Counted from the stretch's first letter, positions 1 to 7,190 are shown. The stretch is 25,444 nt of DNA from Minisyncoccota bacterium (GCA_012799795.1 JAAZKO010000059.1:1-25444), one strand, 5' to 3'. Numbers and translations: made by a program. The notes: generated from the letters alone by a model not told the origin.

Positions 1-248
1 AAAAAAAAGATGAGCTTGATCAATATAATCATCAGTACAAAGAACGCAAAGGCCAATTGCAAAATAATCCACAGGTAATTGCGTTGAAGGTTGACATTGC
101 TGATCTTAATGAACAAAAAAAAGACCTGGAAGAAACCCTAAGTGGTCACTTAATTAACTATCACAGCCTGACTAATTCCACTAGTTTTGATACTAGCGAA
201 GGCGATCAATGGGAATTTGTAATCAAGGCTAAAATTAAAAAGAAATAA
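1..248 (+). CDS. C-terminal part of an unknown coiled-coil protein (5' end outside window)
   Basis: The reading frame is open from base 3 to a TAA at 246-248, with no stop back to the window edge, so this is the tail of a longer gene. A TTG at 57 could be read as a start, but the preceding in-frame codons encode the same kind of charged sequence. The visible ~81 residues are rich in Lys, Glu, Gln and Leu with heptad-like spacing (VDIADLNEQKKDLEE), as in a coiled coil. They end in a basic KAKIKKK tail. No signal peptide, membrane segment or catalytic motif is visible. I do not recognise the family. The convergent rpsU gene ends 6 bases after it. Confidence 0.6.
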   Translation, partial: KKDELDQYNHQYKERKGQLQNNPQVIALKVDIADLNEQKKDLEETLSGHLINYHSLTNSTSFDTSEGDQWEFVIKAKIKKK

Positions 249-254
249 TATTTT

Positions 255-515
255 TTAAGAGCCAAGTCGCTGTTGAATTCTAGCAATAGCACTTGGAGAA
301 ACATTTTTTCTATTTTTAAGTGATCGGGAGCGTTTTTTTAATCGACTTCTTTCAGCAGTTCTATCAGCTTTAATTCTTGATGGTTTTGTAAAATAGCGGC
401 GATCTTTAGCGATTTGTACTGTACCAGCACTAGCACTAGCCTTTTTGAATTGACGAATTACATCACCCGTTGACTGGTTTTTTTTAGCTTTAATAATAAC
501 TGGCAAGTTAATCAC
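255..515 (-). CDS. rpsU: Small ribosomal subunit protein bS21
   Basis: A basic 86-residue protein with the bS21 pattern: DVIRQFKK near the N-terminus, then a spacer, then DRRYFTKPS followed by an Arg/Lys-rich helix. Typical bS21 is about 60-70 residues, so this copy carries an extra basic C-terminal tail. bS21 sits near the 3' end of 16S rRNA and the anti-Shine-Dalgarno. The first possible start is GTG at 515, which lies inside a very strong SD-like run (AGAGGGGGTGATT). A TTG three codons later (504-506) is properly spaced behind that SD and is an alternative start. A TATAAT -10 lies at 551-556. The gene stands alone, divergent from the response regulator. Confidence 0.87.
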   Translation of the reverse strand: MINLPVIIKAKKNQSTGDVIRQFKKASASAGTVQIAKDRRYFTKPSRIKADRTAERSRLKKRSRSLKNRKNVSPSAIARIQQRLGS

Positions 516-550
516 CCCCTCTCTGAGTTGCTCTATTTATAGAAGAATCC

Positions 551-556
551 ATTATA
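551..556 (-). promoter_or_regulatory. Probable -10 box of rpsU
   Basis: TATAAT on the minus strand, about 35 bases upstream of the rpsU start, leaving a short 5' UTR that contains the strong SD-like sequence. The -35 region is weak (TGGTTT at 17 bp spacing). Confidence 0.4.
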
Positions 557-603
557 AGTGATAGATGGCGATAAAACCAGAGTTAATTTGGAAACCTTTC
601 TAA

Positions 604-632
604 TTGACACCTCTAAGTTTTAATGTTAACTT
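604..632 (+). promoter_or_regulatory. Promoter of the OmpR-type regulator
   Basis: A perfect -35 (TTGACA, 604-609), a 17-base spacer ending in TGT, then TAACTT (627-632). This is an extended -10 layout. Transcription would start near 639, downstream of the ATG at 623, which favours the ATG at 665 as the true start. Confidence 0.45.
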
Positions 633-664
633 TTAAAAAGTTTTTTAAAAATTTAAAGCAGTTT

Positions 665-1333
665 ATGCGTTTGTTAGTTATCGAAGACGACTTAATTTTG
701 TCGGACCTATTGGTTAATATCCTTTTGAAAAACTATTTAGTTGATTTAACTAGTAATTTAAATAAGATTGAAGTTTTACTTGAGAAAAATTCTTATCAGG
801 TCATATTACTTAGTTCTTTTGTTTTTCACAATCAGCAATTAAAAAAACGAGCCAAGCAGGTTTTTAAAAAAACTCAGTCTCCAATTCTATTGTTAACTGC
901 AGGTGAAATATCTGATCAAGATTTTAATTATTTGGGTCAAAGATCAGTAGATTTTTTACATAAGCCATTTAGCATTGATGAATTAAATTTAAGAATCGGA
1001 TTGATTTTGTTTAATTTAAGCAGTCAGAAGCGAGAATTGTTTTTGAAATACCAGAATTTGTTATTAGATAATAAATCTCACAAGCTATGTTGCGGGGATA
1101 GAAGTTTATTACTAAGTCAGAAAGAATTTTATTTATTAGAATTATTTTTTAAACGACCCAATCAATTATTATCGAAAAATTTATTAGCCAATCTGGTTTG
1201 GGACGATGAAGAAGTGATTTATGGTAATACTATTGCCGCTCACCTTAGTAGTTTGCGCAGAAAAATTAAAGTTATCTCTGGTAAAAATTTAATTAAAGCT
1301 GTTAGAGGCTATGGTTATCTTTTAAGTAATTAA
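665..1333 (+). CDS. Orphan OmpR-family response regulator with degenerate receiver
   Basis: A 222-residue protein. Residues 1-115 form a CheY-like receiver: it begins MRLLVIEDD (acidic pair present), has the conserved Thr in PILLLTA and the conserved Lys in HKPF. The third strand reads YQVILLSS where the phospho-acceptor Asp should be, so that Asp is a Ser. Residues ~135-222 form a winged-helix Trans_reg_C domain (LSQKEFYLLELFF, then SSLRRKIK, then VRGYGYLL). It should bind DNA as a dimer, but regulation is probably not by phosphorylation. No histidine kinase is adjacent. An upstream ATG at 623 would add 14 residues, but these are not part of the fold and lie upstream of the likely transcription start. 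The end abuts the convergent HIT gene. Confidence 0.8.
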   Translation: MRLLVIEDDLILSDLLVNILLKNYLVDLTSNLNKIEVLLEKNSYQVILLSSFVFHNQQLKKRAKQVFKKTQSPILLLTAGEISDQDFNYLGQRSVDFLHKPFSIDELNLRIGLILFNLSSQKRELFLKYQNLLLDNKSHKLCCGDRSLLLSQKEFYLLELFFKRPNQLLSKNLLANLVWDDEEVIYGNTIAAHLSSLRRKIKVISGKNLIKAVRGYGYLLSN

Positions 1334-1677
1334 AGCATCTGCTTGATTTTTTTCGGGTTTTTCCAAGCTCCTAAAAGATGAACGTGTAGGTGTTAGACTT
1401 GTTGCATTTCCTTACCAACATTAATGTGAATTTGATAGTTATCTGCAATTTTCATTTTTTTAGCCATTTTTCGACATAAAATTAAGATTTGAGCATGTAA
1501 GTCTTTATTTTTTAGATCAATTTCTTCTAAATTTTTATACTCATGTTTGGGAATAATTAATAGATGAACAGGAGCCTTGGGCTCATTGCTAGATATAACG
1601 ATAAATTCTTCATTTTCAAAATGAATGGTGCTTGGTAATTTTCTTTGGATGATTTTTGTAAATATTGATTCGCTCAT
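1330..1677 (-). pseudogene. HIT-family nucleotide hydrolase, interrupted by in-frame TAA
   Basis: The N-terminal 94 residues match the HIT fold (FTKIIQRKLPS, the PVHLLIIPKHEY strand, and HINVGKEMQQV). A TAA at 1393-1395 then ends the frame. Read through in the same frame, the next residues are HLHVHLLGAWKNPKK, the HxHxH catalytic triad that defines the family, running to a TAA at 1330-1332. The stop replaces the single variable residue just before the first His, so one base change would restore a normal ~115-residue protein. Without the triad the 94-residue product cannot act as a HIT nucleotidyl hydrolase or transferase. It could be a recent nonsense mutation, a base-call error or a readthrough gene. 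It follows the DHH-like gene by 26 bases and is probably co-transcribed. Confidence 0.75.
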
Positions 1678-1703
1678 ACTTAACTTTGATAAATTTAATT
1701 AGT

Positions 1704-2600
1704 TTAACTATAAATTTTTTTTATTAAATCAACAACCTGTTTAAGACTGAGTTTACTAGCCTTTTTTTGGCGCCAGCCACTACTGCCATTAAGTAACATT
1801 TTGCCACTGGCGTGATAAAACCAAGTAGCTGACTGATCTAATTGGCTAATGGCTTCTTCTAACTTTTTTAAATCAAAACTACTACCATCCGGATTTTTGC
1901 TATCTGGTCTGGCTTTAATTCTAATAAAACCTTGTTCAGAATCTTTGCGAACTACTAATTGATAGCCCTGAATTTGAGCTAACTTAATGGTGTCGTCATT
2001 ACCACTTTCGATAGCTAAACATAAGCCAATGTTAATGTTAAATTCTTGACCCTTTTTTTTAATTGTTTCTTTAGCGCTGTAGCGCTGAGTCAAAGCTGCA
2101 TAGGCATAATCTAGGGCTTCTAAACCAAAATTTAATTGGGACTGATCGTTGTGTAAATTAACGAATTCATGCCCATGAATTAATGAATGAAGTGAAAACG
2201 TAAAGCGGTCTTCTTTTGCCTCTGCCCAATTAATTTCATTAAAATGGTCAATTTCGGTAATGTGTTTAACCACAGCGGCTAGCGCTTGATCATCTTTTTT
2301 ATCTGGATAGTGTTTACAGATATAATCATAAACTAGAGAGCTGGCTGAGATATTAGGAGCAGCTCTTTCGACCTGATGATGGTCGAATTCGCCAAGTCCA
2401 GTATCAACATGAGTAACTTCATGAAGTTGACAGTTATAATTCTTTTCACAATCTTCTAGGCTGATTTTATCCCCCGGATCGACAAAAGCCACCTTAGCAT
2501 CAGCATAATTTAAGGGATCAAATCTTTTAAATAACCAGACGCTGCCAATTGCATCTAAATCTGGAGCATGATGAGTTACCAATAGTTTTCTCTGGGACAT
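1704..2600 (-). CDS. DHH/MYG1-like phosphoesterase-family protein
   Basis: A 298-residue protein. Near the N-terminus it has LLVTHHAPDLDAIGSVWL (His and two Asp in an HxxxDxD arrangement). It then has THVDTGLGEFDHHQ with an Asp followed by a DHH, as in metal-dependent DHH phosphoesterases and MYG1/UPF0160 proteins. Both families use such Asp/His clusters to bind Mn or Mg. The rest has mixed alpha/beta character with no membrane segment. I chose the ATG at 2600 because residues before it do not fit the fold and would be encoded inside a terminator hairpin. A TGTTATAAT element ends 6 bases before this ATG, so the mRNA may be leaderless. The substrate is unknown. The truncated HIT gene follows in the same direction. 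Confidence 0.65.
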   Translation of the reverse strand: MSQRKLLVTHHAPDLDAIGSVWLFKRFDPLNYADAKVAFVDPGDKISLEDCEKNYNCQLHEVTHVDTGLGEFDHHQVERAAPNISASSLVYDYICKHYPDKKDDQALAAVVKHITEIDHFNEINWAEAKEDRFTFSLHSLIHGHEFVNLHNDQSQLNFGLEALDYAYAALTQRYSAKETIKKKGQEFNINIGLCLAIESGNDDTIKLAQIQGYQLVVRKDSEQGFIRIKARPDSKNPDGSSFDLKKLEEAISQLDQSATWFYHASGKMLLNGSSGWRQKKASKLSLKQVVDLIKKIYS

Positions 2601-2606
2601 GTTTTT

Positions 2607-2615
2607 ATTATAACA
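2607..2615 (-). promoter_or_regulatory. Extended -10 promoter immediately before the DHH/MYG1-like gene
   Basis: TGTTATAAT on the minus strand with only 6 bases to the ATG at 2600. Transcription would begin at or next to the AUG. Confidence 0.55.
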
Positions 2616-2621
2616 GCTGCT

Positions 2622-2667
2622 AAAAAAAGAACCCACCGAAATCGCCTAGAAGGTAGATTTCAGTGGG
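2622..2667 (-). terminator. Intrinsic terminator in the leader of the DHH/MYG1-like gene
   Basis: Minus-strand hairpin CCCAC + GAAATC paired with GATTTC + GTGGG (one C/A mismatch position), followed by TTCTTTTTTT. It lies 164 bases after proS and directly upstream of the next gene, so it may end proS read-through or act as an attenuator for a short transcript starting near 2690. Confidence 0.65.
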
Positions 2668-2697
2668 GGTATTCCTCACCGATAATACACCTAACAA

Positions 2698-2706
2698 TAT
2701 ATAGCA
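2698..2706 (-). promoter_or_regulatory. Possible extended -10 promoter for the short leader RNA
   Basis: TGCTATATA on the minus strand, with TTGAAA further upstream (2718-2723) at a short spacing. A start near 2690 gives a transcript of about 70 bases ending at the hairpin at 2622-2667. Confidence 0.35.
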
Positions 2707-2833
2707 ATTTTTTTCTTTTCAAACATGAAAAAAGGATTGATCATTAGGCTTATAATTTTTTATCAGACTAACTACTTATTTAAATATAGGATCATTATTT
2801 ATCGCAATTTTTGCAAAAAAGGCTTGGTTTTTA

Positions 2834-4066
2834 CTATTTATCTATTTTAAGACGACTTAATAGTTCTTTTGATCCAATTAATTTGCCTTTTTTTTGAGTT
2901 CGCAGCTGCCATTCAATTTTATCTTGGTTGCGTTTTGAAACTAATAAACGAATTGGAATACCAATTAAATCGCTGTCAGCAAATTTTTCTCCCGCTGATC
3001 GTTGTCGGTCATCCCAAAGAATTTCAATACCATTTTTTAACAAATCATTATAGATTTTTTTAGCAAACTCTTCTCCACCCTCAAGACTAACTAAATGAGC
3101 AGGAAATGGAGCAACAGTTTTTGGCCAAATGATACCTTTTTGGTCATGGTGTTTTTCCACTATTACCCCCATGGCTCGACTAAGACCGATGCCATAGCAG
3201 CCCATAATTGGATAATGCTGTTGATTATCTTTATTGACGTATTGAAGATTAAAAGCCTTAGTAAATTTTTGACCTAAATCAAAAACATTAGCCACTTCAC
3301 TAGCTCTAGCTTGTTTTAGTGCCACTCCGCATTTAGGACAAGGACTGCCCGCTTTCACTTTGGCGATTTCGCTATTAACACAGTAACTACAAGCATCACA
3401 ATATAAAATATCATCTTCACCGGCGTCGGTAATAACCATAAATTCATAAGAAATTTTCTTAGTAAAACTACCGCCACTTGCCTCAGTTACTTTAGGACTT
3501 AAATTTAATTGTTTGAAAATTTTTAAATAAGCATTTTTAGTTTTTTGATAGAACTTTTCAAAATCTGCTTGATCGGCGTGAAAACTATACATGTCTTTCA
3601 TGTAAAATTCTTTGCCTCGCAAAATACCAGACTTAGAGCGTAGTTCGTCACGATATTTCCATTGAATTTGATAAAGAGCTAAAGGCAAATCCTTGTAAGA
3701 ATTAATTAACTCTTTAGCTAAAGGAGTGACAACTTCTTCATGGCTTTGGCCTAAAGCATATTCGCGATTAGTTCGACTCTTCAGTTTAAATAACACATCA
3801 ATCTCATTCCAACCACCAGTAGTTAGCCAGTTGGCTTTGGGATGCAGGGCGGGCATTAAAATCTCCTGAGCGCCCAAAGCATTCATTTCTTGACGAATAA
3901 TATTTTCGATTTTACGCAGTACTCTTAAACCAAGAGGCGTATAAGTATAAACTCCAGCCATTAATTGACGAACAAAACCAGCTTGAACAAGCAGGCGATG
4001 ATTAATCGTATCAGCCTTAGCCGGTGGATTTTTGCTAGTAGAAAAGGCTAACTGAGACATTTGCAT
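2834..4066 (-). CDS. proS: Prolyl-tRNA synthetase, short form without editing domain
   Basis: A 410-residue class II synthetase that charges tRNA-Pro with proline. Motif 1 is around residues 44-75 (PLGLRVLRKIE to EILMPALHP). Motif 2 contains YRDELRSKSGILRGKEFYMKD. Motif 3 is GCYGIGLSR, followed by an HGTP anticodon-binding domain (VSLEGGEEFAKKIY to the end). Bacterial-type ProRS is usually about 570 residues, because a ~180-residue INS editing domain lies between motifs 2 and 3. Here that place holds only a compact segment with five cysteines (CDACSYC and CPKC), probably a zinc knuckle. The start at 4066 has AAGGA seven bases upstream. It follows prs in the same direction. Confidence 0.93.
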   Translation of the reverse strand: MQMSQLAFSTSKNPPAKADTINHRLLVQAGFVRQLMAGVYTYTPLGLRVLRKIENIIRQEMNALGAQEILMPALHPKANWLTTGGWNEIDVLFKLKSRTNREYALGQSHEEVVTPLAKELINSYKDLPLALYQIQWKYRDELRSKSGILRGKEFYMKDMYSFHADQADFEKFYQKTKNAYLKIFKQLNLSPKVTEASGGSFTKKISYEFMVITDAGEDDILYCDACSYCVNSEIAKVKAGSPCPKCGVALKQARASEVANVFDLGQKFTKAFNLQYVNKDNQQHYPIMGCYGIGLSRAMGVIVEKHHDQKGIIWPKTVAPFPAHLVSLEGGEEFAKKIYNDLLKNGIEILWDDRQRSAGEKFADSDLIGIPIRLLVSKRNQDKIEWQLRTQKKGKLIGSKELLSRLKIDK

Positions 4067-4078
4067 AAGATATTCCTT

Positions 4079-4084
4079 ATTTTA
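4079..4084 (-). promoter_or_regulatory. Possible -10 box followed directly by SD before proS
   Basis: TAAAAT immediately followed by AAGGAATATCTT and the ATG. The same TAAAATAAGG arrangement precedes miaB and gpmI, so it may be a combined promoter and ribosome-binding unit. Confidence 0.35.
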
Positions 4085-4120
4085 AAGGGAAAAGAGGCTT
4101 TTGACCAGTTTAAAGATATT

Positions 4121-5041
4121 TTAATTGAGTAATTCTTGAGCAAAAACAGAACTAATATCTAAAACTGTCAGTTTTTTACTAGTTTCTTGCTTTTGTCGAA
4201 TTGAATTGCTAACGATAATTTGATCAACTGCACTATTTTCAAGTTCGTTTAGACCCTGACAGAAAACTCCATGGCTAGCCAGAAAATAGACTTTTTTTGC
4301 GCCATTCTTTTTTAATAAATTAGCACTTTCAATCACCGTACTTCCAGAAATAATGACATCGTCTATGACGATTACGGTTTTGTTTTTTACTGAAGGACCA
4401 TGTAGTTCATGAGCCGTCACTTGACCGGTTTTTAAATCTCGACTTTTATCGATATTGACAACATCTAAAGCAACTTTTTCAGCAAAAATTCGTGAGCGTT
4501 TAATCCCTCCAAAATCTGGACTGGCCACTACCGCTTGATCAAAATCAATTTCTTTTTTAAGATAATTAATAAAAATTTCATCAGCAAATAAATGATGGGT
4601 GGGCACAGAAAAAAAGCCAGGAATGTTAGAATTGTGCAGGTCTAGCAAAAAGATTTGATTAATAAAACGTTGCGAGATAGTGTCGGCTACAACCTTGGCG
4701 GCAATGGCTTCCCCAGGACGAAAAACTTTATCTTGCAGGGAATATCCCAACCAGGGAATAATAAGGGTCACTCCCCTAGCCCCCAAGCGTTCTAAGGCAT
4801 CAATGATGAGTAGGGTTTCAATAATGTTTTCATCTACCGGAGCATTAAAACTTTGTACTAAACAAACCTCTTGACCGCGGACTAATTCTTTATCTTTAAT
4901 CCAAACCCGTTTTTCATCATTAGCAAACTTAGAAATTTCAATTGGAATTAGTTGTGATGCTTTTTTTTTAGAAATTTTATTGATTTGATCAGCAATAGCG
5001 GTGGCTAGTTGAGGATTAGAAGAACCAGAAATAATATTCAT
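4121..5041 (-). CDS. prs: Ribose-phosphate pyrophosphokinase (PRPP synthetase)
   Basis: A 306-residue enzyme that makes 5-phosphoribosyl diphosphate from ribose 5-phosphate and ATP, feeding purine, pyrimidine, His and NAD synthesis. It shows the family order: N-terminal ISGSSNPQLA with FANDEKRVWI, then YSLQDKVFRPGEAIAAKVVAD, the DLHNSNIPGFF ribose-phosphate/Mg site, the ASPDFGGIKRSR segment, and the PRPP-binding loop VIVIDDVIISGSTV near residue 220. The loop reads SGST rather than the common TAGT/TGGT. Length is normal for the family. It lies 44 bases after the small Cys-rich gene and 54 bases before proS, so the three may be partly co-transcribed. Confidence 0.92.
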   Translation of the reverse strand: MNIISGSSNPQLATAIADQINKISKKKASQLIPIEISKFANDEKRVWIKDKELVRGQEVCLVQSFNAPVDENIIETLLIIDALERLGARGVTLIIPWLGYSLQDKVFRPGEAIAAKVVADTISQRFINQIFLLDLHNSNIPGFFSVPTHHLFADEIFINYLKKEIDFDQAVVASPDFGGIKRSRIFAEKVALDVVNIDKSRDLKTGQVTAHELHGPSVKNKTVIVIDDVIISGSTVIESANLLKKNGAKKVYFLASHGVFCQGLNELENSAVDQIIVSNSIRQKQETSKKLTVLDISSVFAQELLN

Positions 5042-5085
5042 ATTTTGTTTTCATATCTATATTAGTTATAATCAAGAAAAGTTTT

Positions 5086-5331
5086 TTAGTCATCGCCGTG
5101 AGGAATACCAAATACTTTTTTCCAATGGCGCCACTGAGCAGATTGAGCGGATGTTTCTATGCCTCCCCTAAGATTGGGTTGACCCAAATTAACACTATAA
5201 TTTGCATGAGGACAATGTCTTTGATCAACACATTGTCTGTAATTGGGGTCGAGAACCTCACAATGCTTTCTTCTTTCTTTTGGACTAGCAGTACAACCCG
5301 GACTTAGTTCTTTACCTGATTCTTTTGACAT
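5086..5331 (-). CDS. Small Cys/His-rich protein of unknown function
   Basis: An 81-residue hydrophilic protein with its own strong promoter, which supports expression. Residues 13-42 hold four cysteines and two histidines (C13, C24, C34, C40, H39, H42), spaced so that they could bind a zinc or iron ion. The C-terminal half has aromatic and basic residues (QWRHWKKVFGIPHGDD). There is no signal peptide or membrane helix. I do not recognise a family. ATG at 5331. It lies between a stand-alone receiver-like gene upstream and prs downstream, all in the same direction. Confidence 0.55.
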   Translation of the reverse strand: MSKESGKELSPGCTASPKERRKHCEVLDPNYRQCVDQRHCPHANYSVNLGQPNLRGGIETSAQSAQWRHWKKVFGIPHGDD

Positions 5332-5357
5332 AATTTTTTTCTTTTCAACAAAAAACC

Positions 5358-5386
5358 ATTATATCAATTCAGATAAAATAAAGCAA
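5358..5386 (-). promoter_or_regulatory. Promoter of the small Cys/His-rich gene
   Basis: Minus strand: TTGCTT (5381-5386), exactly 17 bases, then TATAAT (5358-5363), with TGA directly before the -10. This is one of the best sigma-70-type promoters in the window. The start point would be near 5351, giving a UTR of about 20 bases. Confidence 0.65.
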
Positions 5387-5404
5387 AAAAAGCTAAAAAA
5401 GAAA

Positions 5405-5815
5405 TTATTCTTTAAGAGCGTCTAAAAATATCTTATATTTGTCAGGATTCTGATGTAAAGTCACTTTACTAATAGCCCGCGTGTAAGGTAAATATTTACT
5501 AAAATTAATCATATCTTCATTTCCGCTAATTAACCAAATTTTTCTAATACCGTTGCTTATAGCAGCCTCATAAACGTTAAGCCAACTGCCATGAAGGCCA
5601 TCGGTGATGACACCAACAACATTCTTGGTTTTTTGAATTTCAGCAATTTGTTCAACGAAATTTCCAATACCACGTAAAATTACCGCATCAAGGCCAAATT
5701 TATTCAAATGTTGTTTGTGTGTTTGAGCATAATTAAATGAGTCTTCTACCACAATAAAGACAGGTCTTTTTTCTGGCAATTTTTCTGGATTCTCAAGAGA
5801 GCCTTCTTTTAGCAT
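5405..5815 (-). CDS. Stand-alone receiver-like (CheY-fold) protein
   Basis: A 136-residue protein that looks like a lone receiver domain. Strand 1 is PVFIVVEDS (acidic residues). Strand 3 is VVGVITDGLHG with an Asp where the phospho-acceptor belongs. Strand 4 ends KIWLISGN (Ser at the Thr/Ser switch position), and a Lys follows in AISKVTL. There is no output domain and no adjacent kinase. The similarity is to the fold pattern and is modest, so this could also be a related Rossmann-like protein. The ATG at 5815 has no clear Shine-Dalgarno. The 193-base gap to the divergent MFS gene contains the MFS promoter and otherwise nothing I recognise. Confidence 0.55.
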   Translation of the reverse strand: MLKEGSLENPEKLPEKRPVFIVVEDSFNYAQTHKQHLNKFGLDAVILRGIGNFVEQIAEIQKTKNVVGVITDGLHGSWLNVYEAAISNGIRKIWLISGNEDMINFSKYLPYTRAISKVTLHQNPDKYKIFLDALKE

Positions 5816-5990
5816 ATGATCAAATTAAAGTGAATTATCAGGCAAAAACGATTAAAAGTAAATAAGTAAATCAAAGTGGAACACCCATGCTTAACTAAAA
5901 CCATTCCCATACGATTGCAACCGAGAGTAATTTAAGGATAAACTTGTTCCAAAATTTGATTGAATTAGCAGTCGTTGCAAACAAATTGCT

Positions 5991-5999
5991 TGTTATAAT
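5991..5999 (+). promoter_or_regulatory. Extended -10 promoter of the MFS gene
   Basis: TGTTATAAT with nine bases to the GTG start at 6009. There is no convincing -35 at 16-18 bases, as expected for an extended -10. The transcript would start about one to three bases before the GTG. Confidence 0.6.
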
Positions 6000-6008
6000 A
6001 TTTTCATT

Positions 6009-7181
6009 GTGAAATTACATAAAAATATTAAATTACTAGCTTGGTTTAATTTCTTACTTGATTTTAGGTTTTATTCTCCTATAGCAATAATTTATTTTAC
6101 TAAAGTTTCTGGTTCTTTTGCACTGGGCATGAGCGTGTTTTCTTTAACAATGCTTTCCAGTGCCCTTTTTGAAGTACCGACGGGTTTTTATTCTGACATG
6201 ATTGGCAGAAAAAAAACTCTTGTTTGGGGTGCTTTAATGAGTGTTGTTTCAGTGATTTTTTATGCTGTTGGAGGATCTTTTCTTATTCTAGCAATTGGTG
6301 GAATTATAGAGGGTATTGCTAGAGCGTTTTATAGTGGCAATAATGAAGCATTTTTACTTGATTCTTTAGCAGAATCAGATCAAGAAGAAAAATATTCTCA
6401 ATACTTAGGAGCGACAAGCTCAATGTTTCAATGGGCCTTGGCTATATCAGCACTACTTGGTGGTATTATTGCAAGCAGCTCGCTTTCATTGGTAATGTGG
6501 CTATCTCTTATTCCTGCGACATTGGGATTTATGATTTCATTAAGAATGCTTGAGCCTAAAGTTCAAAAATTAGAAACAAGCAATGTCTATGTGCATTTAA
6601 AAAAAGCATTATTGTTGTTTAAAAAAAATGATAATCTTAGAACTTTAAGCCTATCTAAAATTATTGGCTATGCGCAGGGAGAAGCTGGATATCAATTTAG
6701 ATCTGCATTTATCAACACTCTTTGGCCAACGTGGGCAATTGGATTGGGAAAAATGTTGTCAAACATTGGTGCTGCCATCAGCTTTCATTTTAGCGGAAGA
6801 ATAATTAAGAAATTTAAACCATTTACAATTTTAATTACTGGCAAGGTTTATTCATTATTTAGTAATATTATTGCAACAGTTTGTCCAAGCATTTTATCGC
6901 CTATTATTTTGTCAAGCAATTCGGTTTTTTTTGGTACAGGAGCGGTTTCTATGAGTGAGTTATTACAAAAAGAGTATTCTTCCCAGCAGAGATCAACAAT
7001 GGGTTCACTAAACTCATTATTTGAAAGTCTTGCATTTGCTTTAGTATCATTTGGATTAGGCTTTTTTGCAGATCAAATTGGGCCAGCAAAAGCTTTATTA
7101 TCACTTCAAATATTAGCGGGCGTTTCTTTATTTTTAATATGGAAGCTTTTTAGAAAAAACAAGTTTGATAAATCAATCTAA
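6009..7181 (+). CDS. Major facilitator superfamily transporter
   Basis: A 390-residue integral membrane protein with about 11-12 hydrophobic helices in two halves joined by a Lys-rich cytoplasmic loop around residues 185-210. The loop between helices 2 and 3 carries the MFS motif A (GFYSDMIGRKKT, residues ~61-72), which identifies the superfamily. Substrate is not readable from sequence; the fold class includes drug and metabolite exporters. The start is GTG at 6009, only nine bases after a TATAAT, so translation is probably leaderless. It ends 10 bases before the convergent tRNA-Lys with no terminator hairpin between them. Confidence 0.85.
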   Translation: MKLHKNIKLLAWFNFLLDFRFYSPIAIIYFTKVSGSFALGMSVFSLTMLSSALFEVPTGFYSDMIGRKKTLVWGALMSVVSVIFYAVGGSFLILAIGGIIEGIARAFYSGNNEAFLLDSLAESDQEEKYSQYLGATSSMFQWALAISALLGGIIASSSLSLVMWLSLIPATLGFMISLRMLEPKVQKLETSNVYVHLKKALLLFKKNDNLRTLSLSKIIGYAQGEAGYQFRSAFINTLWPTWAIGLGKMLSNIGAAISFHFSGRIIKKFKPFTILITGKVYSLFSNIIATVCPSILSPIILSSNSVFFGTGAVSMSELLQKEYSSQQRSTMGSLNSLFESLAFALVSFGLGFFADQIGPAKALLSLQILAGVSLFLIWKLFRKNKFDKSI

Positions 7182-7190
7182 GCTGTTTTG

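Noticed and set aside
1393..1395. Alternative genetic code as the explanation for the HIT stop
   Set aside because: The codon is TAA, which ends several clearly intact genes here (for example rplS and VTT). TGA also appears as a stop, so a UGA-Gly code is not supported either.
2601..2636. Twelve-residue N-terminal extension of the DHH/MYG1-like protein
   Set aside because: It would be encoded by the terminator T tract and lies upstream of the extended -10 that ends six bases before the ATG at 2600.
5816..6008. Inverted repeat TGGAACA/TGTTCCA around 5877 and 5945 as an operator or RNA
   Set aside because: Seven-base arms about 65 bases apart with no supporting inner pairing; likely chance.
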